DNA of 6,917 nt from Chlamydiota bacterium (GTDB lineage: Bacteria; Chlamydiota; Chlamydiia; Chlamydiales; JAJFMI01). The stretch covers positions 1 to 6,917 of the forward strand of contig JAJFMI010000041.1 in assembly GCA_021772235.1 (NCBI GenBank), read 5' to 3'. The notes below the pieces were generated by a model. It saw nothing but the letters and a program-made list of their open reading frames with translations. It had not been told where the DNA came from and did no database searches. A program made the translations under genes and the position numbers. Each line of letters opens with the position of its first letter. Positions within the stretch are counted from its first letter, which is position 1. Below are positions 1 through 5,863 of this stretch, piece by piece.

Positions 1-2046
1 ACGGGCGAAATGAGTGCATTAGAGCTGGAATCTTTTGAAGATTTGTTGGGGCTGCTTTCGCGCAAGTCTCCCAAAGAAATTTTAGTTTCAGACCGCTTTG
101 TGGAGAAGTTTTCTTCACTTCAAGAGATGCGCGTGGAATCAAAAGAGGCCTACCATTTTGATGAGCGTCACGCTACTGATGTGCTTTTGCGCCATTTTCA
201 AACGCAGACGCTTGATGGCTTCGGTTTAAAAGGGATGAGTGCAGCAATTAGTGCTGCCGGCGCTCTCGTGACTCATTTAAGTGAAGATCGCTATCTCAAT
301 TTAGATCACGTCCGTGCGATTCGCACCGATTCGCTCTCTCGCTATATGCAGCTCGATCGCAATGTGATCAATCATCTCGACCTGCGCGGTCTTTTCAAGG
401 TTTTAGATAAATCTAAGACAGCGATGGGCTCACGGCTTTTATATGATTGGATAACGCATCCACTTTTATCTGTTGAAGAGATTCAAAAGCGCCAAGAAGC
501 GGTTTCCGAACTCATTCCTCGTTACTACTCTTTGCAGCAGGAGCTGCAAAATGTGCGCGATATGGAAAGAATTATGATGCGCATAAGCGCGGGCGCTGCC
601 GGTCCCCGCGATTTAGTGGCGCTGAGTTCTTCTTTACGCGTCATTCCTAAGTTGCAAAATGAGATCAACTCTTTGCAGTCGATCAAATGGGACTTTGCCG
701 ATGTCACTCCGATTTTTGCGCAAATTGAAAGGACGCTTGTTGCGGAACCGCCCTTGAAATTCTCTGATGGGCATTTCATTAAAGCGGGTTTTTGCGAGGA
801 ACTCGATGAGATTAAGAAGTTACGTACGGGTAATCAGGAATTTTTGACGCAGTATCAAACAGAACTGCGAGAGACTTATGGCATTAAGACGCTTAAAGTT
901 GGCTACAATCGCGCTTTTGGCTATTTTATCGAGGTATCGCGCGGGCAGTCTGATCGGATGCCGGAGAGTTTTCACAAGCGGCAGACGCTAACGAATTGTG
1001 AGCGTTTTATTTCTCCTGAGCTGAAAAAGTATGAGGAGCAAATTCTTTCTGCTGAAGAGCGCATTAGCGCTATGGAAATGCGCTATTTCTCCGAATTGAA
1101 GATTGCTATCTCAAAGTATTCAGAACTGGTGCAAATGGCAGCAAAAAAGGTTGCTGAGCTCGATTGCTTTTGCGCTTTTGCACAAAATGCTAAGGAGCGC
1201 CGCTATGTGCGTCCGCATGTCGATGAAGGCGAGCAGCTATTAATAAAAAATGGCCGCCACCCTGTTGTCGAACAGGTTTTGCGCGATGGCGAATTCATTC
1301 CTAACCACACGCGTCTCGATCATAATGAGCATCAGCTGATTTTACTCACCGGTCCCAATATGGCGGGCAAGTCTACTTATATTCGCCAGGTCGCTCTACT
1401 AACAATTTTGGCGCAAACGGGCAGTTTTATTCCGGCAGAAAAAGCGCAAATCGGCATTGTCGACAGGCTCTTTACGCGCATTGGCGCGAGCGATGATTTG
1501 ATGCGCGGGCAGTCGACTTTTATGGTGGAGATGGCCGAAACGGCGACAATTCTGCATAACGCAACGCGGCGATCTTTGGTGATTTTAGATGAGATTGGTC
1601 GCGGGACGAGTACTTATGATGGAATCTCTATTGCCTGGTCCGTTGCAGAATATCTCTTAACAAAAACGCAGGCAAAGACGCTTTTTGCCACGCACTATTT
1701 TGAATTAACAGAATTGCCGGGGGCAAAAAACTTCAATGTTGCGGTGGAAGAGGGGCCAAACGGAATTGTCTTCACGCATAAAATTGTGCCGGGAAGCGGC
1801 GATCGTAGTTACGGCATTCATGTTGCAAAACTCGCCGGTCTCCCCCACGATTTACTGCGTAGTGCCGAAAAAATGCTCGTTGAGTTGGAGAAGGGCAAAA
1901 AGCCCAAAACTCCCAAACTGAAGCAGCCTTCTCTATTTGAAATGCGCGAATCTCCAATCGAGCAAGAACTGAAAAAAGTCGATCCAAATAGCCTCACCCC
2001 CCTGCAGGCGCTGCAACTTCTAATGGAATGGAAAAGCAAGATTTAG
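1..2046 (+). CDS. mutS: DNA mismatch repair protein MutS, 5' partial
   Basis: MutS binds mismatches and small loops as a dimer and uses ATP to start mismatch repair with MutL. The frame is open to base 1 (T-G-E before the first ATG at 10), and those residues align with the connector domain, so about 150 residues holding the mismatch-binding Phe-x-Glu domain lie outside the window. An internal ATG at 10 is therefore not the start. Numbering from that ATG: the connector runs to about 105, the core/lever region begins near MQLDRNVINHLDL, and the clamp is about 270-380. The ATPase begins near RHPVVEQVL (about 416) and carries Walker A GPNMAGKS (448-455), Walker B LVILDEIG (523-530) and ATHYFELTEL. 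The helix-turn-helix dimerisation segment follows (GSGDRSYGIHVAKLAGLP). A Lys/Pro linker leads to the C-terminal PLQALQLLMEW typical of the family. The 3' end overlaps uvrC by 19 nt. No damage is seen. Confidence 0.97.
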   Translation, partial: TGEMSALELESFEDLLGLLSRKSPKEILVSDRFVEKFSSLQEMRVESKEAYHFDERHATDVLLRHFQTQTLDGFGLKGMSAAISAAGALVTHLSEDRYLNLDHVRAIRTDSLSRYMQLDRNVINHLDLRGLFKVLDKSKTAMGSRLLYDWITHPLLSVEEIQKRQEAVSELIPRYYSLQQELQNVRDMERIMMRISAGAAGPRDLVALSSSLRVIPKLQNEINSLQSIKWDFADVTPIFAQIERTLVAEPPLKFSDGHFIKAGFCEELDEIKKLRTGNQEFLTQYQTELRETYGIKTLKVGYNRAFGYFIEVSRGQSDRMPESFHKRQTLTNCERFISPELKKYEEQILSAEERISAMEMRYFSELKIAISKYSELVQMAAKKVAELDCFCAFAQNAKERRYVRPHVDEGEQLLIKNGRHPVVEQVLRDGEFIPNHTRLDHNEHQLILLTGPNMAGKSTYIRQVALLTILAQTGSFIPAEKAQIGIVDRLFTRIGASDDLMRGQSTFMVEMAETATILHNATRRSLVILDEIGRGTSTYDGISIAWSVAEYLLTKTQAKTLFATHYFELTELPGAKNFNVAVEEGPNGIVFTHKIVPGSGDRSYGIHVAKLAGLPHDLLRSAEKMLVELEKGKKPKTPKLKQPSLFEMRESPIEQELKKVDPNSLTPLQALQLLMEWKSKI

Positions 2047-3821
2047 CAAAATTGCCAAGTAGCCCAGGCGTCTACCTTATGAAAGGTGCGCGCGGTAAGG
2101 TGCTTTATGTCGGTAAGGCAAAAAATTTGCGCGCGCGTGTAAAACAGTACTTTGCCACTTCTGGTGATGAGCGCGAAATGATTCCCTTTCTGATTGCGCA
2201 GGTAGAAAAAGTTGAAACAATTTCTACGCTTAGCGAAAAAGAAGCTCTTCTTCTAGAGAACAATCTCATCAAACAGCACAAGCCGAAATACAATGTGCTT
2301 CTAAAAGATGATAAGAACTTCATTAGTCTCATGATCAATCATCGCCACGCTTGGCCGATGATTAAACTTGTGCGCTATCGCGGCAAACCCAAAAAAGACG
2401 GTTTGTATTTTGGTCCTTACACTAGCGCTTTTGCTGCGCGGCAGACTTTAGAGCTGATGCAGAAGATTTTTCCCATGCGCCAATGCTCTGACAGTGAACT
2501 AAAATCGCGCACGCGCCCCTGTCTCCTATATGGAATTAAACGCTGCATTGCCCCTTGCGTAGATAAATGCAGCAAGGAAGAGTATGAACATCTTGTCAAT
2601 CAGGCAAAAGCTTTTCTCAAAGGGCGTGATCAGGAGATTCTTAAAGGTTTAAATGTTGAGATGGAGCGCGCATCGGATAATTTAGAATTTGAGAGAGCGG
2701 GGGCGATAAAGAAAACGATCGCTCAAATTCAGCATGTAATAGGTGCGCAAAACACCGCTGTGCAAGGGCAACTTGCCGATTGCGATGTACTGGGGCTTTT
2801 TCGCGAAGTCGATCTTCTCGTGATCGTGATTGTGCTCTATCGCGATGGCCGCCTTGTAGGGTCGGAAAATTACCCTTTCAAACAGGTCGCGGGCAAAGAA
2901 GAGGAAATTGTGGAATCTTTTCTTTTGCAGCACTACCAAAATCATCCGCACCTGCCAAAAGAGCTCTTAATCCCCACAAAACTTTCGGAAAAAGAGACTT
3001 TAGAGGAGCTTCTCGGAGCGAAAATTCACAGCCCACAAAAGGGCGCAAAGAAAAAACTCATTGACCTCGCAGCAAAAAATGCACAAGACCAATTCTCTCG
3101 CGAGCTTGCCGACCAAACCCATCGCGAAGATCGCCTCCTTGACCTAGAAGAAAAGCTCTCTCTTTCGCGCTGTCCTGTGCGCATTGAAATCTTTGACACT
3201 TCCAATATCGGTGGCGTGCAAGCTGTCGCTTCGCAAGTCGCCTATACCGATGGCATTCCTGATAAAAAACGCTACCGCCTCTTTAAAATTCGAGGCGCTA
3301 CCGACGATTATGCTGCAATGCATGAAGTGCTCACACGGCGTCTTACAAAGGCGAAAAAAGAAGATGATTTTCCCGATCTCATCGTACTTGACGGTGGCAA
3401 AGGCCAGCTCAATGTTGGATTAAAAGTCTTTGAAGAGCTGGGAATTGCGTCCGTAGACATTATTGCTCTGACAAAAGAAGAGGCCCTGCATACAAAAGGT
3501 CTCACAAAAGAGCGCATCTTTCTCCCCCATCGTAAAGAGCCAATTTCCCTCGATAAACGCTCCACTACTTTATTTTTCTTGCAGGAGATGCGTGATGAAG
3601 CGCACCGCTTTGCCATTACGTTTCAGAAAAAAACGCGCAAGAAAAACCTGATCAAAAGTAAGTTGGATGAAATTGAAGGCATCGGCCCGACAAAGAAAAA
3701 ACGCCTGCTGCAACATTTTGGCAGCGTAAAGCGTATTTCTGAAGCGAGTGAAGAAGAACTTTTATCCATCCCCGGCATCACCAAAAAAGACGTCAAAAAC
3801 TTGCGCGAAAAAACCACCTGA
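2028..3821 (+). CDS. uvrC: UvrABC excinuclease subunit C
   Basis: UvrC is recruited to UvrB-marked lesions and cuts the damaged strand on both sides. At 597 aa it is full length. The N-terminal GIY-YIG nuclease (about 10-90; GVY 14-16, YVG 27-29, catalytic Glu77 in LLLENNLI, Asn89) makes the 3' cut. Cysteines 153, 165, 173 and 177 have the C-x11-C-x7-C-x3-C spacing of the E. coli UvrC 4Fe-4S ligands. A UVR motif for UvrB contact lies at about 205-240. The RNase H-like nuclease making the 5' cut has Asp390 (FDTSNIGG), Asp427 (DDYAAM), Asp455 (LDGGKGQL) and His526 (DEAHRF). Tandem helix-hairpin-helix motifs (IEGIGPTKKKRLL; IPGITKKD) close the protein. The ATG at 2028 lies inside mutS and puts the PGVYLM motif at the usual distance from the N-terminus. 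There is no clear ribosome-binding site, so translation is probably coupled to mutS. No terminator is evident after the stop. Confidence 0.97.
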   Translation: MEKQDLAKLPSSPGVYLMKGARGKVLYVGKAKNLRARVKQYFATSGDEREMIPFLIAQVEKVETISTLSEKEALLLENNLIKQHKPKYNVLLKDDKNFISLMINHRHAWPMIKLVRYRGKPKKDGLYFGPYTSAFAARQTLELMQKIFPMRQCSDSELKSRTRPCLLYGIKRCIAPCVDKCSKEEYEHLVNQAKAFLKGRDQEILKGLNVEMERASDNLEFERAGAIKKTIAQIQHVIGAQNTAVQGQLADCDVLGLFREVDLLVIVIVLYRDGRLVGSENYPFKQVAGKEEEIVESFLLQHYQNHPHLPKELLIPTKLSEKETLEELLGAKIHSPQKGAKKKLIDLAAKNAQDQFSRELADQTHREDRLLDLEEKLSLSRCPVRIEIFDTSNIGGVQAVASQVAYTDGIPDKKRYRLFKIRGATDDYAAMHEVLTRRLTKAKKEDDFPDLIVLDGGKGQLNVGLKVFEELGIASVDIIALTKEEALHTKGLTKERIFLPHRKEPISLDKRSTTLFFLQEMRDEAHRFAITFQKKTRKKNLIKSKLDEIEGIGPTKKKRLLQHFGSVKRISEASEEELLSIPGITKKDVKNLREKTT

Positions 3822-3870
3822 CACTCAACCTTTTTGTCTTTAGACACTTAAACCTTTCTTGCGATATTTT

Positions 3871-3899
3871 TTTACAATTATTCTACCAAATGGTAGAAT
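3871..3899 (+). promoter_or_regulatory. Sigma70-type promoter of the toxin-antitoxin pair
   Basis: TTTACA at 3871-3876 (five of six matches to the -35 consensus) and TAGAAT at 3894-3899 (five of six to the -10) are separated by exactly 17 bp. Transcription would start near 3906, leaving a leader of about 16 nt with the Shine-Dalgarno almost at its 5' end. The spacer and -10 lie inside a perfect inverted repeat. The assignment is by motif only. Confidence 0.7.
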
Positions 3900-3903
3900 A
3901 ATT
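3876..3903. repeat. Perfect 13-bp inverted repeat, likely autoregulatory operator
   Basis: The arms AATTATTCTACCA (3876-3888) and TGGTAGAATAATT (3891-3903) are exact reverse complements, separated by AA. The repeat covers the spacer and -10 box of the promoter in front of the antitoxin gene. Ribbon-helix-helix antitoxins usually bind such symmetric sites as dimers of dimers and repress their own operon; that role is inferred here. It is not a convincing terminator for uvrC, because the stem is AT-rich and no run of T follows it. Confidence 0.75.
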
Positions 3904-3911
3904 AGTAGAAC

Positions 3912-3918
3912 AGGAGGA
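3912..3918 (+). promoter_or_regulatory. Ribosome-binding site fixing the antitoxin start
   Basis: AGGAGGA is the strongest Shine-Dalgarno match in the window. Its AGGAGG core ends 4 nt before the ATG at 3922. This decides for that ATG over an in-frame TTG at 3859, whose 21-residue extension would have to be translated through the promoter and operator. Confidence 0.8.
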
Positions 3919-3921
3919 ATA

Positions 3922-4167
3922 ATGGCAATTTCAGCAAAGATAACAGAGCAATCTAAAGAGCTCGTCGATGAAATCGCCTCTCAGACAGGAGAGACGAGAA
4001 TGAACGTAATAGAAAAAGCTATGATCTACTACAAAAGACAGATCGATATGGAACAGCTTGACAAAGACTACGGACGGCTCCGCTCAAATAAAAAACTTTG
4101 GGAAAAGGAGCTTAAAGAAAGAGAAGAATTGGATGGCACCCTAGAGGATGGACTTGAAAATGATTAA
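3922..4167 (+). CDS. Ribbon-helix-helix antitoxin of a MazEF-type system
   Basis: This 81-aa protein should neutralise the MazF toxin encoded immediately downstream and repress the shared promoter. Residues 2-8 (AISAKIT) suit the DNA-contacting beta strand. Residues 9-22 (EQSKELVDEIASQT) and about 26-40 (RMNVIEKAMIYYKRQ) suit the two helices of a MetJ/Arc/CopG-type fold. From about 55 on, the chain is highly charged and ends acidic (LEDGLEND), the kind of tail that wraps the toxin. It is thus not the AbrB-fold MazE of E. coli but resembles the ribbon-helix-helix partners found with MazF in Bacillus. It overlaps the toxin gene by 8 nt. Three of its five arginines are AGA, unlike the CGC/CGT habit of uvrC and mutS. 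The fold is read from residue pattern only, but position and size agree. Confidence 0.85.
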   Translation: MAISAKITEQSKELVDEIASQTGETRMNVIEKAMIYYKRQIDMEQLDKDYGRLRSNKKLWEKELKEREELDGTLEDGLEND

Positions 4168-4513
4168 ATTTCAAAAAGGACAAATTTGGTGGTTTGATCC
4201 CGATCCAGTCCAAGGTAGAGAGCAGGGAAAAAAAATACGTCCAGGATTGATCATCTCCGGGAATCAGTTCAATAACAGCCGAGCAGGACTTGTAACAATT
4301 ATCCCCTGCACCACACAAAACAAGAAAATTGTTAGCCACATTCTCCTTGAAGAAAAAAATTCTGGGCTGAAGAAGAAATGCTATGCTGTTTGCGAGCAAA
4401 TTCGAACAATTGACAAAAACAGACTAAAAAGAAACCCTATTGGTTTTGTCAACGATGAAACGATGAAACAAGTTCATCATTGGATTATTACAATTTTGGA
4501 TATCTATTTATGA
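4160..4513 (+). CDS. mazF: MazF-family endoribonuclease toxin
   Basis: MazF/PemK toxins cut single-stranded RNA at short sequence motifs, stopping translation when the antitoxin is degraded. This 117-aa protein starts as the family does: KGQIWWFDPDP, GREQGKKIRPGLIIS, then IIPCTTQ. Arg27 and Thr51 occupy the positions of the catalytic Arg and Thr of B. subtilis MazF (Arg25, Thr48). The later CEQIRTIDKNRL matches the conserved 'eQiRtiD..Rl' segment. Length is normal (E. coli 111 aa), so the toxin looks intact. ATG 4160 is chosen because the conserved block begins a few residues on and AGAGG lies at 4143-4147; an in-frame ATG at 4148 would add four residues and cannot be excluded. The stop overlaps the 3' end of the convergent membrane-protein gene by 6 nt. 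Arginine codons are AGA, CGA and CGT with no CGC. The target RNA motif cannot be read from the sequence. Confidence 0.93.
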   Translation: MIKFQKGQIWWFDPDPVQGREQGKKIRPGLIISGNQFNNSRAGLVTIIPCTTQNKKIVSHILLEEKNSGLKKKCYAVCEQIRTIDKNRLKRNPIGFVNDETMKQVHHWIITILDIYL

Positions 4514-4993
4514 AGAAACTGTGAGAAGGAATTCTCCAGTATAGCCGAAGGTTTTTGTGAGTTGCTTCCCAAGGTCTTTTTCTAGAGTTTGGAGAAGTAG
4601 CTCTTTTTCTTCTTCGTCTTTTGCATGGGGCAATTCGGCGAGGATTTCAAGGCGTTTTTTTGCGTCGATGAGGACGTCAGGGCTAGTTTGTTCGGGAAAT
4701 TGTTTTTTCCAGTAGTCGGTTAGGAAGGTGCGGAGGAGTTTTTCATCGACTGAGTGAGTGGTCATTTTTACTTGGTAGTAGCGGGTGCGATTGATGATAA
4801 AGAGTGCGGTAATGAGTGCAATGCCAAGCACAATAAGTGTGGTACCAAATTTGAGAAGAAAATCGCTGTGGCGCAAGAGTAGAAGTTGCAGTTGATCAGA
4901 GTAGCGAAGTGATAGTACAAATACTCCTAAGACGATGCTTAGGAGTGATGTGAGTAGGTGAACGCAGGAAAAAAGCAGGTGGGCTTTTCTCAA
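4508..4993 (-). CDS. Two-helix membrane protein, AmaP-like Asp23 anchor
   Basis: This 161-aa protein has two hydrophobic segments, about 8-29 and 47-67. A loop of about 17 residues separates them, and a soluble domain of roughly 95 residues, rich in Lys/Glu, follows. With a positively charged N-terminus (MRKAH) this predicts both ends in the cytoplasm. The gene lies 1 nt downstream of an Asp23/Gls24 gene. In S. aureus, AmaP has the same plan (two N-terminal helices, cytoplasmic C-terminal domain) and tethers Asp23 to the membrane, so I propose the same job here; the assignment rests on topology and neighbourhood more than on recognised residues. The start is TTG at 4993, supported by GAGGTG (complement of 4998-5003), which is formed by the last two codons of the upstream gene. 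Its stop codon abuts that of mazF. It could instead be an unrelated chlamydia-specific membrane protein. Confidence 0.7.
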   Translation of the reverse strand: MRKAHLLFSCVHLLTSLLSIVLGVFVLSLRYSDQLQLLLLRHSDFLLKFGTTLIVLGIALITALFIINRTRYYQVKMTTHSVDEKLLRTFLTDYWKKQFPEQTSPDVLIDAKKRLEILAELPHAKDEEEKELLLQTLEKDLGKQLTKTFGYTGEFLLTVSS

Positions 4994-4994
4994 T

Positions 4995-5453
4995 TTACAC
5001 CTCTATTTCTTCGTCTTCAAGTAATGCTTCAGGCTCTTCTAGCTCTTCCGGTTCTTCTTCCTTAATTTCAGGCAGGAGCGGGATGAGATTTTTGAAGACT
5101 ACGTGCACAGATCCCACATGAAGTCCGGTAAGTTTTGTGATTTCTGTTGCGATGCTTGATTGGATCTCATCTGCTTTTTCCGGTATGCAGACGCCGTAAG
5201 CGACGTTTACTTCTAAACGTATGTTTACAGAGTGGCTCTTTTGATCTTGGTTTACGGTTATGCCTTTTACGCGCTCGCCTTCGCGCCCCAGCAAAGAGTC
5301 GAGCAGATTACCTTCCACAAATGCTACGCCTTCGACATCAACCAAACAGCGTGCTGCAATTGACTGAAACACGTTATTATCTATGTCTCGCGCAAAGATT
5401 GTGTCCGGCAGTTCGATTTCTTTGGTATCTATTTCTTTAAATTTATCATCCAT
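4995..5453 (-). CDS. Asp23/Gls24-family (DUF322) protein
   Basis: At 152 aa this has the family's size and marks. An N-terminal part has SIAARCLVDVEGVAFVEG (31-48), the conserved 'eveGVa.v.g' block, and LLGREGERVKGITV follows. Then comes VNIRLEVNVAYGVCIPEKA and a helix (DEIQSSIATEITKLTG) leading to VGSVHVVFKNLIP. Residues 129-152 form an unusually acidic tail dominated by Glu. The family, best known from Gram-positive bacteria, forms membrane-associated assemblies linked to cell-envelope stress; the biochemical activity is unknown. The protein has no signal peptide or membrane segment of its own, which fits anchoring by the product of the next gene 1 nt away. The ATG at 5453 is preceded by GAGG with a 7-nt spacing. 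The final codons double as the ribosome-binding site of the downstream gene, so the two are probably made at a fixed ratio. Confidence 0.85.
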   Translation of the reverse strand: MDDKFKEIDTKEIELPDTIFARDIDNNVFQSIAARCLVDVEGVAFVEGNLLDSLLGREGERVKGITVNQDQKSHSVNIRLEVNVAYGVCIPEKADEIQSSIATEITKLTGLHVGSVHVVFKNLIPLLPEIKEEEPEELEEPEALLEDEEIEV

Positions 5454-5467
5454 AACTTCACCTCATA

Positions 5468-5492
5468 AGCCCTGATTATATCCTATAGGGCT
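5468..5492. repeat. 6-bp inverted repeat around the TATAAT box
   Basis: AGCCCT (5468-5473) and AGGGCT (5487-5492) are exact reverse complements, with the -10 box of the - strand promoter in the 13-nt interval. It could be an operator or a hairpin. As a terminator it is weak: the - strand side lacks a T run, and the + strand side (ATTTTATT) has no gene to end. Confidence 0.3.
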
Positions 5493-5503
5493 ATTTTATT
5501 CAT
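5475..5503 (-). promoter_or_regulatory. Possible promoter of the Asp23-like gene
   Basis: On the - strand a perfect TATAAT (complement of 5475-5480) stands 22 bp before the ATG of the Asp23-family gene. At 17 bp spacing the -35 position reads ATGAAT (5503-5498), only three of six matches. Transcription would start near 5468. A good -10 with a poor -35 may mean weak or activated expression in addition to read-through from the upstream 97-aa gene. Confidence 0.4.
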
Positions 5504-5789
5504 CAATTGCACTTTTAGGATATCTCATTAGGTCAGCAAGTAAATCTTTCATTTCTTCGCTAAGTTGCTCTCCATCAAAAGAGGGGCTTTGAAGCGCTTG
5601 TCTAACATCCTCAACGACTCTTGCTTTCTTTAACGCAGAAACAACTTCCATTTCATCCTGTCTTACAGCTTTTCGAAAGTGTTTTTCCGGATCACAACCA
5701 TGAGCTTGAAAAGGAACGGCTGCAAGAGTTGGGTCTCCCCCGCCTACAAGGTTTGGGTGCCATGCGTATGTTCTTTTTAACTGATTCAT
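5496..5789 (-). CDS. Hypothetical 97-aa protein
   Basis: I do not recognise this protein. It has no hydrophobic segment and no signal peptide, so it is predicted soluble and cytoplasmic. The first 35 residues are Gly/Pro-rich (LVGGGDPTLAAVP), likely without regular structure. Residues 36-66 (from PEKHFRKAV to VRQALQS) are charged and look helical, and a second helical stretch (SEEMKDLLADLMRYP) precedes the C-terminus. The ATG at 5789 has AAGG with a 7-nt spacing, which supports real translation. The gene runs in the same direction as the Asp23-like gene, 42 nt upstream of it, and may be cotranscribed. A broken remnant of a larger protein is possible, but nothing shows it. Confidence 0.6.
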   Translation of the reverse strand: MNQLKRTYAWHPNLVGGGDPTLAAVPFQAHGCDPEKHFRKAVRQDEMEVVSALKKARVVEDVRQALQSPSFDGEQLSEEMKDLLADLMRYPKSAIDE

Positions 5790-5816
5790 TCTCTTTCCTT
5801 TTTGTTACTTGCTACC

Positions 5817-5846
5817 ATTTTACTCCTCTTTCTTTCTATTTGGCAA
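5817..5846 (-). promoter_or_regulatory. Candidate promoter of the 97-aa gene
   Basis: On the - strand TTGCCA (complement of 5841-5846) and TAAAAT (complement of 5817-5822) each match consensus at five of six positions, with an 18-bp spacer. Transcription would start near 5810, about 21 nt before the ATG. It would serve the 97-aa gene and, by read-through, the Asp23-like pair. Confidence 0.5.
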
Positions 5847-5863
5847 CTTGAGATAATGGGGTC

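Noticed and set aside
10..12. ATG at 10 as the real start of mutS
   Set aside because: The frame continues upstream with T-G-E that aligns to the MutS connector domain, and the mismatch-recognition domain would be missing from the product.
525..779. - strand open frame of 84 codons within mutS
   Set aside because: It is antisense to well-conserved MutS core sequence, with no recognisable protein features.
3308..3616. - strand open frame of 102 codons within uvrC
   Set aside because: It runs opposite the RNase H-like domain of uvrC, which has intact catalytic residues; no independent start signals are seen.
3836..3845. Small hairpin GTCT-TT-AGAC after uvrC as a terminator
   Set aside because: A 4-bp stem with a 2-nt loop is too small, and no T run follows it.
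3859..3921. 21-residue N-terminal extension of the antitoxin from a TTG
   Set aside because: It crosses the promoter and palindrome and has no ribosome-binding site, whereas the ATG at 3922 has a near-perfect one and begins at the DNA-binding strand.
5147..5440. + strand open frame of 97 codons opposite the Asp23-like gene
   Set aside because: Its arginine/leucine-rich translation is a shadow of the - strand gene, which has family motifs and a proper ribosome-binding site.
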